A stretch of DNA of 64,000 bases, taken from Gammaproteobacteria bacterium (lineage in GTDB: Bacteria > Pseudomonadota > Gammaproteobacteria > DSM-19610). The translations under genes and the position numbers were made by a program. The stretch is from NCBI GenBank assembly GCA_026197075.1, contig JAPHQV010000025.1, forward strand, positions 1 to 64,000. The letters are read 5' to 3'. Positions 41,068 through 50,863 of this stretch are shown in pieces (the stretch's first letter is position 1; each line of letters starts with the position of its first letter). The notes beneath the pieces were generated by a model, which saw nothing but the letters and a program-made list of their open reading frames with translations, searched no databases and was not told the origin of the DNA.

Positions 41068-42534
41068 ATGCAATACCGTGACCTGCGCGACTTCATTGCC
41101 CAGCTGGAAAGCCGCGGCCTGCTCAAACGCATCCAGGCCGAGGTGGATCCCTGCCTGGAGATGACCGAGATCTGCGACCGCACCCTGCGCGCCGGCGGAC
41201 CCGCGCTGCTGTTCGAGAATGCCAAGGGGCATTCGGTCCCGGTGCTCGGTAACCTGTTCGGCACGCCGGAACGGGTTGCACTGGGCATGGGCGAGGAATC
41301 GGTCGACGCGCTGCGCGAGGTGGGCCGGCTGCTTGCCTTCCTCAAGGAACCGGAACCGCCCAAGGGCTGGCGCGATGCCCTGGACAAGCTGCCCCGCTAC
41401 AAGAAGGTGCTCGACATGGCACCGAAGGTGGTGAAGAAGGCCCCCTGCCAGGAGGTGGTGCTGGAAGCCGAGGCGGTGGATCTGTCCCGCCTGCCCATCC
41501 AGACCTGCTGGCCCGGTGATGCCGGCCCGCTCATCACCTGGGCGCTGGTGGTCACCCGGGGACCGTACAAGGAGCGGCAGAACCTGGGCATCTACCGCCA
41601 GCAGGTCATCGGTCGCAACCGGGTCATCATGCGCTGGCTGGCGCACCGTGGCGGCGCGCTGGACTACCGTGACTGGCAGGAGGCCCACCCCGGTGAACGC
41701 TTCCCCGTGGCCGTGGCCCTGGGTGCCGATCCTGCCACCATCCTCGGTGCCGTCACGCCAGTGCCCGACAGCCTGTCGGAGTACGCCTTCGCCGGCCTGT
41801 TGCGCGGCTCGAAAACCGAACTGGTACAGTGTCTGGGCAGCGAACTGCAGGTACCGGCCAGCGCCGAGTTCGTGCTGGAAGGCTACCTGGAACCGGGCGT
41901 CGAGGCCGACGAGGGACCCTTCGGCGATCACACGGGCTACTACAACGAGGTGGACCGCTTCCCGGTGTTCACCATCGAGCGCATCACCCACCGCCGCGAT
42001 CCCATCTACCACAGCACCTACACCGGCCGCCCCCCCGACGAGCCGGCGGTGTTGGGCGTGGCACTGAACGAGGTGTTCGTGCCCCTGCTGCAAAAGCAGT
42101 TCCCGGAGATCACCGATTTCTACCTGCCGCCTGAGGGCTGTTCCTACCGCATGGCGGTGGTGAGCATGAAGAAACAGTACCCCGGCCACGCCAAACGGGT
42201 GATGTTCGGCGTCTGGTCCTTCCTGCGCCAGTTCATGTACACCAAGTTCGTCATCGTCACCGACGACGATGTCAACGTGCGCGACTGGCAGGACGTGATC
42301 TGGGCCATGACCACGCGCATGGACCCGGTACGCGACACCCTGCTGGTGGAGAACACCCCCATCGACTATCTCGATTTCGCCTCGCCGGTATCCGGCCTGG
42401 GTGGAAAGATCGGCTTCGACGCCACCAACAAACTGCCCGGGGAAACCAGCCGCGAGTGGGGCCGTCCCATCGTCATGGACGAGGCGGTTAAACAGCGCGT
42501 GGATAGCCTCTGGAACGAGCTCGGTATCGACTGA
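41068..42534 (+). CDS. ubiD: UbiD, 3-octaprenyl-4-hydroxybenzoate decarboxylase
   Basis: 488 residues from [19 protein letters not shown] (E. coli 497). The prFMN-dependent decarboxylase signature runs throughout: [105 protein letters not shown] and [28 protein letters not shown]. It removes the carboxyl group in ubiquinone synthesis. The frame is open 33 codons upstream, but the chosen ATG matches the family. The 3' end overlaps a convergent gene by 47 bases. Confidence 0.96.
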   Translation: MQYRDLRDFIAQLESRGLLKRIQAEVDPCLEMTEICDRTLRAGGPALLFENAKGHSVPVLGNLFGTPERVALGMGEESVDALREVGRLLAFLKEPEPPKGWRDALDKLPRYKKVLDMAPKVVKKAPCQEVVLEAEAVDLSRLPIQTCWPGDAGPLITWALVVTRGPYKERQNLGIYRQQVIGRNRVIMRWLAHRGGALDYRDWQEAHPGERFPVAVALGADPATILGAVTPVPDSLSEYAFAGLLRGSKTELVQCLGSELQVPASAEFVLEGYLEPGVEADEGPFGDHTGYYNEVDRFPVFTIERITHRRDPIYHSTYTGRPPDEPAVLGVALNEVFVPLLQKQFPEITDFYLPPEGCSYRMAVVSMKKQYPGHAKRVMFGVWSFLRQFMYTKFVIVTDDDVNVRDWQDVIWAMTTRMDPVRDTLLVENTPIDYLDFASPVSGLGGKIGFDATNKLPGETSREWGRPIVMDEAVKQRVDSLWNELGID

Positions 42535-43156
42535 CGTATCGGACACCGCCCAACATGGCCACACCTGCCAGCAGCAATCCAGCGGCGGGGGGCAGAGGCA
42601 CGAGAGCCTGCGGTGTCCCGTTCACGCTCTGGACATTGATCGATGAGTGAAGCACCAGGCCACGGTCTTCCGTCAATTCGGGAAGCCCCGACCAGGGCGG
42701 GGGGTGGCCAAGCTCCAGGCTCATGCCCTGGTCGCCGGTGAACGCCACCATCGCATCGGTCAGTGACACGAAAGGTTGCGCAAGCTGTTGCTGAAGATCG
42801 CGCGTGAAGGAATCGTCCTCCGCCTGTCCTCCATCATTCGATGACCAAGGCAGGTTTGGAGACAGCACGAGCAGTGAACTCGCACTCCCACGCAGCATCG
42901 GCAATAAAGTCGCGTTCTGCTCACCGGAAAGTATGCGCTCCTTCAAGATCTCCTTCATGTCATCCAGGCGTATATCCACCACACAGGTGGCTGCGATGAT
43001 GCCGGCACCAAACCGATCATCGCGAATGGCATGCACACTTTTGCAGACTTGTCTGACGTCGTAGCCGACAGTCGCTGCACTGGTGTTCGCGGGGAAGGCA
43101 AGAAGCATGGAATGGTAAAGTACTGCGGAAATGGCGGTGCAATATCGGTGTTTCAT
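42488..43156 (-). CDS. Secreted protein with VPxxP-type C-terminal sorting signal
   Basis: 222 residues from [21 protein letters not shown] (GGAGG upstream), with a probable signal peptide ending near TSAA. The body is not recognised. The C-terminus has the tripartite form of PEP-CTERM/VPxxP sorting signals: VPLPPAAG, then a hydrophobic helix ([15 protein letters not shown]), then a basic tail ([12 protein letters not shown]). Such proteins are processed by an exosortase and often belong to extracellular matrix. No exosortase is in the window. It overlaps ubiD at the 3' end and lies at the border of the Fap-like locus. Confidence 0.65.
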   Translation of the reverse strand: MKHRYCTAISAVLYHSMLLAFPANTSAATVGYDVRQVCKSVHAIRDDRFGAGIIAATCVVDIRLDDMKEILKERILSGEQNATLLPMLRGSASSLLVLSPNLPWSSNDGGQAEDDSFTRDLQQQLAQPFVSLTDAMVAFTGDQGMSLELGHPPPWSGLPELTEDRGLVLHSSINVQSVNGTPQALVPLPPAAGLLLAGVAMLGGVRYVSRYRARSRGYPRAV

Positions 43157-43767
43157 TGCAGACCTCCTGTCGTGGTGAATGATTTCACCCCGATTCCTAG
43201 CCTTGCACACTTCGCATCAAATGCAAGCGTTCACCTTAGTCGGGACGATCGTCGATCTGAACGCATGATCAACGAACATCGCAGCGACATTTCACTCATG
43301 CATCAAACCTGTGACAAATGGATGCACGCAGTCAGCGCATTGATAATCAGTCTTTTCCGGGCCAATGCTTCAGCATGGATTGAGTTTTATGTCACACGTC
43401 AGTGACAACAGCGTATGCGTACCGGCAAATACCTTCCTTGTCATGATGCCTGCACGTCAATCATGCAAGGCACGGTAAGAAACTGATTATTCATCGCTTT
43501 GATGCACCACAGGCGACCACGCCTTTATCGCGATGGCGCTGATAGCACAGATTTCAGCCCGTTCCACTTGTCGCAATTCGGGATCGTTCATCGGAATCCT
43601 CAATAGCCACTGTACCGTGGCCACCAATCAATCACCTTGAAATACAGAAGCTTCGCTACGAAACCTGTCAATGGCACGATGCTTGCTGGCTGCTTACTTC
43701 TCGGTTGCATAGCGCGCCTGAGAATGATCCATACAGAACGGCAACCTCAAGGAACAGGAGAATTCCA
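43157..43767. other. 611-bp upstream region of the Gly-rich gene, gene-free
   Basis: AT-richer than the flanks. It carries the sigma-54 promoter at 43672-43687. At 43626-43640, about 45 bases before the -24 element, AATCAATCACCTTGA resembles an IHF site but has one extra base in the spacer. No credible reading frame was found. The size leaves room for activator binding sites. Confidence 0.6.
43672..43687 (+). promoter_or_regulatory. Sigma-54 promoter (-24/-12)
   Basis: TGGCACGATGCTTGCT matches the consensus TGGCAC-N5-TTGCW at every fixed position, with the correct GG-to-GC spacing. Transcription would start near 43698, giving a leader of about 70 bases to the Gly-rich gene at 43768. A VpsR-like sigma-54 activator is encoded 4.5 kb downstream. 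Confidence 0.88.
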
Positions 43768-45324
43768 ATGATCAAACATCAATATCTCGTTGCGGGATTA
43801 TCAGCCGTTGCCATGGCGGTACTGACCGCCACGGCAACTGCAAATCCAAAGGCCAAGTTCGGTGACAACAACGACCTGGCCGTGACAGCCACTGCAAATG
43901 CGAGCGCCGACGGTGGACAGGGCGGTGTCGCAGATGGCGGAAGTAGTGGTGACGTCTACGGCGGGGATGGCGGCGAAGGAGGCTATGGCGGCACCGCCAA
44001 TGCCAGCGACAGCACTGGTGGCGACGGCGGAGACAGCAACAACAGCGCCAGCCAGGCCCAGTCGGACGAATCGACGACCAACGACAACAATACCACCAAC
44101 TCAGGTACCGGTGGCGCCGGGGGTGCAAGCACCAATACCGCCGGCACCGCGGGTTCCGGCGGCGGTGGCGGCGCCGGTGGAACCGCCGGGAATTCCACCG
44201 GCGGAGTCGGTGGCAACTCCTATGGTGGTGCGGGAGGGACCGCGGAAGCCTATGCCGAGTCCTTCAACACCGACATCGAGGTAATCGCCTACCAGGAAAT
44301 GCACTCCAATGTCACGGGGGCACCCATCACCATCCACGGTGGTGTTTCCGGTAATGGTGGCATGGGAGGTAACGGTGGTAATGCCGGTAATGCCGGTGAT
44401 GGTGGCTATGGAGGTGATGCCGACTCCTACAGCTACGGAGATGCCGGGGACGGCGATGCCGGCGGTGATACCGACAGCGCAACCGCCTGGGGCGATGGTG
44501 ATGGCGGCTACAGCGGCATGACCGGGAATGCCGATTCCTACGGCGACGGTGACGGCGGAGACAGCAACAACAATGGCAATGCTGATGCCGCGGGCCATGG
44601 TGACGGTGGCTATGGCGGCAGCGGTGGCGAGGGCGGCTATGCTGATGCCTATGGAGACGGTGACGCGGATGGCGCCATGGGTGGCAGTGGTGGCAGTGGC
44701 GGAAATGCCGGTACAGGTACCGACAACAACGCCAATGACGATGCAGTGGACACCGCGGGCGACGACCGCGCAGGCAACGACAACAACCAGGCCAATGGCG
44801 CGGCTGGCGCAGCCGGTGGTGCCGGAGGATCCACCAGCAACGGAGCCAATACCGCAAGCGGTGGCGGCGGAGGTGCCGGCGCAAGCGGTGGCGCAACCGC
44901 CAATGGCACTAACACGGCCATGGGTGGAAATGGTGGTGCAGGTGGATCCAGCACCAATGGATCCAACACAGCCACATCCGGTAACAGTGGTGCTGGCGGC
45001 GCAACCTCCAATGGCGGCAACACCGCATCCACCGGTGACGGCGGTGATGGTGGTGCTGGCGGCTCCACCGCCAATGGCAATAACACGGCCATGGCCGGAA
45101 ACGGTGCGGCTGGCGGCAATGGTGGCAATGGCGGCAACGGCGGTGCCGGCGGCGACAGCGGCGATGCCGTTGGCGGTGCCCTGACCACCGGCGCGGTCAG
45201 CGTCAACGTGGGTGCTGGCACCTTCGGCGGCATCAACAACCTCAACATCTCATCGGGTCTCTACAACTCGACACTTGGCGGTGTAGCCGTGGCGGCACAC
45301 TCCGGTGTCAGCATCGGAAACTGA
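43768..45324 (+). CDS. Secreted Gly/Asn/Asp-rich repeat protein (putative matrix or fibre subunit)
   Basis: 518 residues from MIKHQYLVAGLSAVAMAVLT with CAGGAG upstream and a signal peptide cleaved near TATAN. The mature protein is glycine-dominated, acidic, free of cysteine and nearly free of Lys/Arg. The first half is built of GGxGG and (D)GDGG blocks (YGGDGGEGGYGG, YGDGDGGDSNNNGNA). The second half has five imperfect 18/21-residue repeats of the form NG-x-NTA-xx-G-xx-GAGG. The last 45 residues are not repetitive (GTFGGINNLNISSGLYNS, VAAHSGVSIGN). It is the first gene behind the sigma-54 promoter. I recognise no family; a Fap-like extracellular fibre or matrix protein is inferred from its neighbours. 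Confidence 0.75.
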   Translation: MIKHQYLVAGLSAVAMAVLTATATANPKAKFGDNNDLAVTATANASADGGQGGVADGGSSGDVYGGDGGEGGYGGTANASDSTGGDGGDSNNSASQAQSDESTTNDNNTTNSGTGGAGGASTNTAGTAGSGGGGGAGGTAGNSTGGVGGNSYGGAGGTAEAYAESFNTDIEVIAYQEMHSNVTGAPITIHGGVSGNGGMGGNGGNAGNAGDGGYGGDADSYSYGDAGDGDAGGDTDSATAWGDGDGGYSGMTGNADSYGDGDGGDSNNNGNADAAGHGDGGYGGSGGEGGYADAYGDGDADGAMGGSGGSGGNAGTGTDNNANDDAVDTAGDDRAGNDNNQANGAAGAAGGAGGSTSNGANTASGGGGGAGASGGATANGTNTAMGGNGGAGGSSTNGSNTATSGNSGAGGATSNGGNTASTGDGGDGGAGGSTANGNNTAMAGNGAAGGNGGNGGNGGAGGDSGDAVGGALTTGAVSVNVGAGTFGGINNLNISSGLYNSTLGGVAVAAHSGVSIGN

Positions 45325-45345
45325 CCCGCGCGATGTTTCCTGTTT

Positions 45346-45377
45346 CTGGCGGGCCATCCCCGGCCCGCCAGTTTTTT
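45346..45377 (+). terminator. Intrinsic terminator between the Gly-rich gene and the rest of its operon
   Basis: CTGGCGGGCC (45346-45355) pairs perfectly with GGCCCGCCAG (45362-45371) and is followed by six T. It lies 22 bases after the Gly-rich stop and 38 before the next start. If it works partially it would give high expression of the Gly-rich protein and low expression of the processing genes. Confidence 0.88.
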
Positions 45378-45414
45378 CATGGTAGCTAGCTCGGCAAACA
45401 AGAGGTAAAGCACG

Positions 45415-45792
45415 ATGAAAACGAAATGCTGGGAACAAGCGTGTGAAAGATTGCCTGCCAAGATCCTGGCCGCACTCCTGACGACGGCAAGCAGCAACCT
45501 ACTGGCTGATGATCATGCCAGTGACCTGGATTCCCTGAACGTGGCCAATTCCATCGAGCTCGACGCGTTGCGCGGCATGAATGGCGACACGCGCATTCGG
45601 GTGGAAACCAATCAGCAATTGAATGCCAGCGTGACCGGCAGCAGTTTCACGGCGGGCACGATCACCGGGGGCTCGGTCACCTTTGCCGAGAATGCCCTGG
45701 AAAATTTCAGCGGTATCGGCCTTTTCAATGTGGTGACCGGGAACAATAACGCGGTGGACTCGGCCATCGGTGTCACTTTCAACATGCAATAA
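45415..45792 (+). CDS. Small secreted protein of the Fap-like locus, with ELDALRGM motif
   Basis: 125 residues with AGAGG before the ATG. A weak N-terminal hydrophobic segment (PAKILAALLTTASSNLLA) may be a signal peptide. At residues 48-55 ELDALRGM resembles the ELEAQRGG leader motif of the protein encoded at 46517, with GM instead of GG. The C-terminal part is rich in Asn, Thr, Ser and Gly with alternating hydrophobics (ASVTGSSFTAGTITGGSVTF, NVVTGNNNAVDSAIGVTFNM), fitting beta-strand or fibre-like sequence. It is seven bases upstream of the C39 peptidase gene. No known family recognised; it may be a minor fibre component or peptidase substrate. Confidence 0.65.
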   Translation: MKTKCWEQACERLPAKILAALLTTASSNLLADDHASDLDSLNVANSIELDALRGMNGDTRIRVETNQQLNASVTGSSFTAGTITGGSVTFAENALENFSGIGLFNVVTGNNNAVDSAIGVTFNMQ

Positions 45793-45799
45793 CCGAAAC

Positions 45800-46513
45800 A
45801 TGCAAACCGTACATTTGTCATTGCGGGTCTGTTGCTTGTTCACATTCCTGCTGATTGCCGGACAGGCCAACCACGCCCTTGGCGGCCAGGTATTGATTCA
45901 GGGTTTCCCCGGATCCTTTTCGGTGCCGGTAAAAAGTCTCAAGGAAGCGCGCTGGGACAGGGTAATCCGACAGCAATATGATTTCAGTTGCGGCTCGGCG
46001 GCGGTCGCCACCTTGCTGAGTCACCACTACGGGATGAAGATCGATGAGGCGGAGGTTTTCCAGGCCATGTTCAAGGCCGGCGACCAGGCCAAGATCCGCG
46101 CCGAAGGCTTTTCCATGCTCGACATGAAACGCTTCCTGGACAGCCAGGGACTTCAATCCGATGGCTTCCGCATGACGCTCGACCAGCTACTCAAAATAGG
46201 CGTTCCCGGCATCGTCCTGGTCAATACCCAGGGATACCGGCACTTCGTGGTACTGAGAGGCATGCGTGATGGGACCATACTCCTCGCCGATCCGGCCATC
46301 GGCTCGATTACCGTCCCACGCGCCCAGTTCGAAGCGATCTGGGATGGGACCGTCCTGGCTGCCCGCGCAAACCTTCAGGTGGCCAGAAATCATTTCAACA
46401 GCATCCGTGACTGGGAGCCCTGGCCTAGCGCGCCCATCACCCGGGGCATGGATCGATCCGGCTTGGGCATGTTCGTATTATCGTTGCCAGGACGCAACGA
46501 ATTAGGGAGATAG
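45800..46513 (+). CDS. Secreted C39-family peptidase, FapD-like
   Basis: 237 residues from MQTVHLSLRVCCLFTFLLIAG, a signal peptide. The C39 papain-like core has its catalytic Cys64 in RQQYDFSCGSAAVATLLSHHYG, His148 in GYRHFVVLRG and Asp164 in ILLADPAIGS. C39 enzymes cleave after double-glycine leaders; most are domains of ABC exporters, but FapD of the Pseudomonas Fap amyloid operon is a free, exported version with this same motif. Here no ABC domain follows, and the neighbours are a FapF-like barrel and secreted proteins with double-glycine-like motifs. It is tightly packed in an operon (7 and 3 base gaps). A frame-compatible GTG at 45770 lies within the preceding gene. Confidence 0.82.
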   Translation: MQTVHLSLRVCCLFTFLLIAGQANHALGGQVLIQGFPGSFSVPVKSLKEARWDRVIRQQYDFSCGSAAVATLLSHHYGMKIDEAEVFQAMFKAGDQAKIRAEGFSMLDMKRFLDSQGLQSDGFRMTLDQLLKIGVPGIVLVNTQGYRHFVVLRGMRDGTILLADPAIGSITVPRAQFEAIWDGTVLAARANLQVARNHFNSIRDWEPWPSAPITRGMDRSGLGMFVLSLPGRNELGR

Positions 46514-46516
46514 GCC

Positions 46517-47158
46517 ATGGACAATCCGTCACAATCGTATATGGATTACTGCCGTCTGGGTTCACTGGCGACACTCACCTGGCTGTCATGCAGCGTGACT
46601 GCCATTGCGTCACCTGCTGCTTCCGGCGGGTTTGCCTGTACCAGCTGTTCAGTGCTGTCCCAGCTTGAGCTCGAGGCGCAACGAGGCGGTTTTTCATTCG
46701 CCGGTCTCAACTTCGAGTTCGGCGCCAATATACGTTCCTTTATCGATAACCGCCTGGTCCTGGAAAGCATCATCACCATCACGCAAGAGGGGACCATTCA
46801 GCACCAGGCCGTCTCACTGCCGGACAACATGCCAGATACCACCCAGGTCACGAGCGTCGCGCCGCAGCCGGGGACATCCACTCCCAAGTCCACCATCACG
46901 AACGCACCATCCAACGTGGATCTTTCCGGGCTCGATAATGCCCTTGGCGTGAGCGTAAATGACCACAAGGGTTTCACCGCCGCCCTGCACGAAGCGACCC
47001 GTCAGCGCATCACCAGCACCCTCATCAATACCGCAAATCACCGTGATTTGCGTCAGGAACTCGAGGTCAGGGTCAATGTGGAGAACTTCCGACAGTTTCA
47101 CCAGGACGTGCGCCAGAGCCTGCTGAACAACCGCCTCGAATCTTCACGACTACGCTGA
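46517..47158 (+). CDS. Secreted protein with double-glycine leader motif (possible FapE-like component)
   Basis: 213 residues; AGGGAG precedes the ATG. The hydrophobic N-terminus (LGSLATLTWLSCSVTAIA) suggests export. Residues 47-58 read LSQLELEAQRGG, matching the double-glycine leader consensus LSxxELxxIxGG at all fixed positions but one. A CxxC pair lies just before (Cys41, Cys44). After the GG come FSFAGLNFEFGANIRSFI and IITITQEGTIQHQAVSL, a linker rich in Thr/Pro, and a helical C-terminus (FTAALHEATRQRITSTLINT, NFRQFHQDVRQSLLNN). It is the last plus-strand gene of the cluster. It may be processed by the C39 peptidase upstream. A FapE relationship is possible but I could not verify it. Confidence 0.65.
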   Translation: MDNPSQSYMDYCRLGSLATLTWLSCSVTAIASPAASGGFACTSCSVLSQLELEAQRGGFSFAGLNFEFGANIRSFIDNRLVLESIITITQEGTIQHQAVSLPDNMPDTTQVTSVAPQPGTSTPKSTITNAPSNVDLSGLDNALGVSVNDHKGFTAALHEATRQRITSTLINTANHRDLRQELEVRVNVENFRQFHQDVRQSLLNNRLESSRLR

Positions 47159-47193
47159 ACCCGGGGCTACGCCCTCGATCATCCTGCGCGCCC

Positions 47194-48254
47194 TCATATC
47201 GCATAGGGCAGACGCAGGGTGATCCCCACGTCTGGGGCGTCCGCGGTTATCCCCAGCTCCAGGTTCACATTGGCATTGAGTCGATCACTAATGCGGTGAC
47301 TGAAACCCAGCAGCAAGGAGCCCACGTCCAGACTGGAACTCGACAGGTTCACACCGTTGATCGTGGTGCTACTCGAGCGGATGAAATCGTGCTTGTACCC
47401 GAGCGAGAACGAGGCGCGTGAATTGATCGAATAGGCCATACCGAAACTGAAGCGGACCACGTCACCCGGATCCACATTGCCAATGGTCTGGTCATCGCTC
47501 CCCTCAACCACGAAGGTCTTGTTGACGTCCTCGTCGAAATTATACAGATACCCAAGGTTTGCATAGAACACCGCGGGATCGGATGGGTACAGCGCCGTCA
47601 CGCTGGGCTCCACCGCATGGAAACCGGATCCGGTGGGCAGGCTGGTCTGTATCCCCGCGCTGTTGCGTGACACATCATAGGGACCCTCACCCGTGGTGGA
47701 CTTGTAGCGCAAGTTTCCAATGAAGATCGGCCAGCCATTCCTTCCGGCATTCATCTGGTAGTGCAGGGCCAGCTCCATATCTCCGATGCCATCACCTTCC
47801 AGGTCACGGGTGACTTGTGGTTCGCTGACGACGGAGGGAATGGTGGCCCGCAAAGTATCGTCACGCCAGATATAGGGCAGCCTGCCTTCTATTTCCAGCC
47901 TGGGTGTTATCCCATAGCGCAAGGTAAGCGCTGGTGAGATCAGGTTGCGGTCGGCATCCTCGGCTTCCAGTATACCGATCAGAAAGGTTTCCAGGATCTC
48001 GACGCCCAGGAACGACAGGCGGTTGATCTGGGAATTGGAGAATTGCAGGGAAGGCTCGATGACCCATGTTCCCTTCGGCGTCAGGACGCCGCCGATATTG
48101 GCGATCGCCTGTATCTCCGGTCGCGTCTCGACCGTGGGTTCAGGCGGCGCCTGGCCAACGGGCTGGTCCGGTGGCGGGACATCCGCCCAGGCCGCGGCAG
48201 GAAACATTATGGTCGTCACCAAAACGAATGAAAGGGAGTAATCATTTTTTTTGT

Positions 48255-48258
<4 letters not shown>
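47194..48258 (-). CDS. Outer-membrane beta-barrel protein, FapF-like transporter
   Basis: 354 residues. A signal peptide (ending MFPAAAWA) is followed by a Pro-rich segment (VPPPDQPVGQAPPEPTVETRP) and then GGVLTPKGTWVIEPSLQFSNSQINR, the start of a barrel. Amphipathic strands alternate to a C-terminal aromatic-poor strand, VGITLRLPYAI. The pattern TLRYGITPRLEIEGRLPYIWRDD belongs to the phenol-MetA-degradation/FapF superfamily. FapF is the trimeric pore that exports Fap amyloid subunits. The long coiled-coil plug helix of Pseudomonas FapF is not evident. The ATG overlaps the regulator stop (ATGA), so the two are translationally coupled. Confidence 0.7.
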
Positions 48259-49700
<1,442 letters not shown>

Positions 49701-49874
49701 GCATCAGCCTCCTGTATTGTGTGACCCACTCGGTCAGGGCAAAGCAGGTGGTGCGGCAGGCCATATACCGGCGCCCATCGACACACCACCTGAAGTGCAG
49801 ATTGACCAGGAGTAATTTTTATTATGTAAAACAACAAGAAAGAATGTATCCGCAGGCGCGCGGAAAAGAATATG

Positions 49875-49898
49875 AAAAATGCAGTTTACCCCTGCATT
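49875..49898 (-). terminator. Intrinsic terminator after the SDR epimerase gene
   Basis: On the minus strand AATGCAG (49898-49892) pairs with CTGCATT (49884-49878) across a 7-base loop, followed by a T run. It lies about 30 bases after the stop at 49929. Confidence 0.65.
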
Positions 49899-49928
49899 CG
49901 TTGAGTGTAGTCCAGGATACGTGCTTTG

Positions 49929-50798
49929 CTATGGATCAAGGAAACAGCTGTCCAGCCCCGCTTCCAGGTGCGGGAATCGCAGCTCGATACCCAGTTCCTT
50001 CAGCATGCGCTCGTTCCTGAGCCGCTTCGATTCCCGCATATATCCCAGCATACCCGGGGTGAGCTGCTGTTCCGCTTCCGCTCGATCCAGCGTGGGAGGA
50101 CGCGGCAGGCCGGCACGATCGGCGATGCGGTTGAAGTAGTCGACCATGTTGGAAGGATGGCCATCGCTGACGTTGTAGGCCGTGCCGGGTACACCACGCG
50201 CCATGGCGGCACGGCAAATCGCGGCCAGGTCGTCCGCGTGAATGCGATTGGTGTAGGGACACTGGTCCTCGCGCAACAGCGGCAGACCCTTGCGCAAACG
50301 CTCCAGGGGCAGGCGTCCGGGTCCGTAGATACCGGGTACGCGCAGGATCACCACGGGGATCCCGGTGCGTTCCGACCAGGCCTGCAGCTGGCGTTCTGCA
50401 TCGAGACGACGCAGACCGCGCGTGGTGTCCGGCCGCAGGGGCGCGTCCTCGTCGATCCAGGCGCCAGCGCAGTCACCGTACACGGCACTGGTGCTGATGT
50501 AGACGATGCGCCGCGGCAAGCCGTCCCGCTCCAGGGCGGCCAGCACCGCGGACATGCGCGGATCGCGGTCTCCACTGGGCGGTGGCGGGGCGAAATAATA
50601 GAGTTCGGTACCCGCGGAGGCCAGTGACGGCAAGGGCAGGTCCAGGTCCGCCACCAGTGCCTCGATGCCCAGGTCCCGCAGTTGCGCCGCGCTCGGCGGC
50701 GAGCGCACCAGACCCGTGACCGCGGCACCGGACGCCTGGCAGGACCGGGCCACGCGCCGGCCGACATCACCACAGCCCAGGATTAGCACAGCGTTCAT
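49929..50798 (-). CDS. NAD-dependent epimerase/dehydratase-type SDR protein (YeeZ-like)
   Basis: 289 residues. The extended-SDR fold starts MNAVLILGCGDVGRRVARSCQ (GxxGxxG-like) and has VYISTSAVYGDCAG (Tyr of the active-site triad region, although the usual YxxxK is not obvious), VVILRVPGIYGPGRLPLERL and NRIHADDLAAICRAAM. The substrate is unknown. A good match exists to short epimerase-like proteins encoded near hem genes in gammaproteobacteria. It is divergent from the 2Fe-2S reductase gene. Confidence 0.8.
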   Translation of the reverse strand: MNAVLILGCGDVGRRVARSCQASGAAVTGLVRSPPSAAQLRDLGIEALVADLDLPLPSLASAGTELYYFAPPPPSGDRDPRMSAVLAALERDGLPRRIVYISTSAVYGDCAGAWIDEDAPLRPDTTRGLRRLDAERQLQAWSERTGIPVVILRVPGIYGPGRLPLERLRKGLPLLREDQCPYTNRIHADDLAAICRAAMARGVPGTAYNVSDGHPSNMVDYFNRIADRAGLPRPPTLDRAEAEQQLTPGMLGYMRESKRLRNERMLKELGIELRFPHLEAGLDSCFLDP

Positions 50799-50863
50799 CG
50801 GTTTACCTCACTTCACAAATCAGCCAGACTGGACGACTTTTGTCGGATCGGGGAATGGGCGAC

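Noticed and set aside
44820-45180. Regularly spaced repeats suggestive of a CRISPR-like array
   Set aside because: The units vary by multiples of three bases, keep the reading frame and diverge at third positions, so they are protein repeats.
44649-45248. Pro-rich open frame opposite the Gly-rich gene
   Set aside because: Glycine codons on one strand read as proline or alanine on the other. The plus-strand frame has a signal peptide, ribosome binding site and promoter, this one has none.
43768-45324. Double-glycine leader in the Gly-rich protein itself
   Set aside because: GG pairs abound but none follows an LSxxEL-type stretch after the signal peptide, so I did not call it a C39 substrate.
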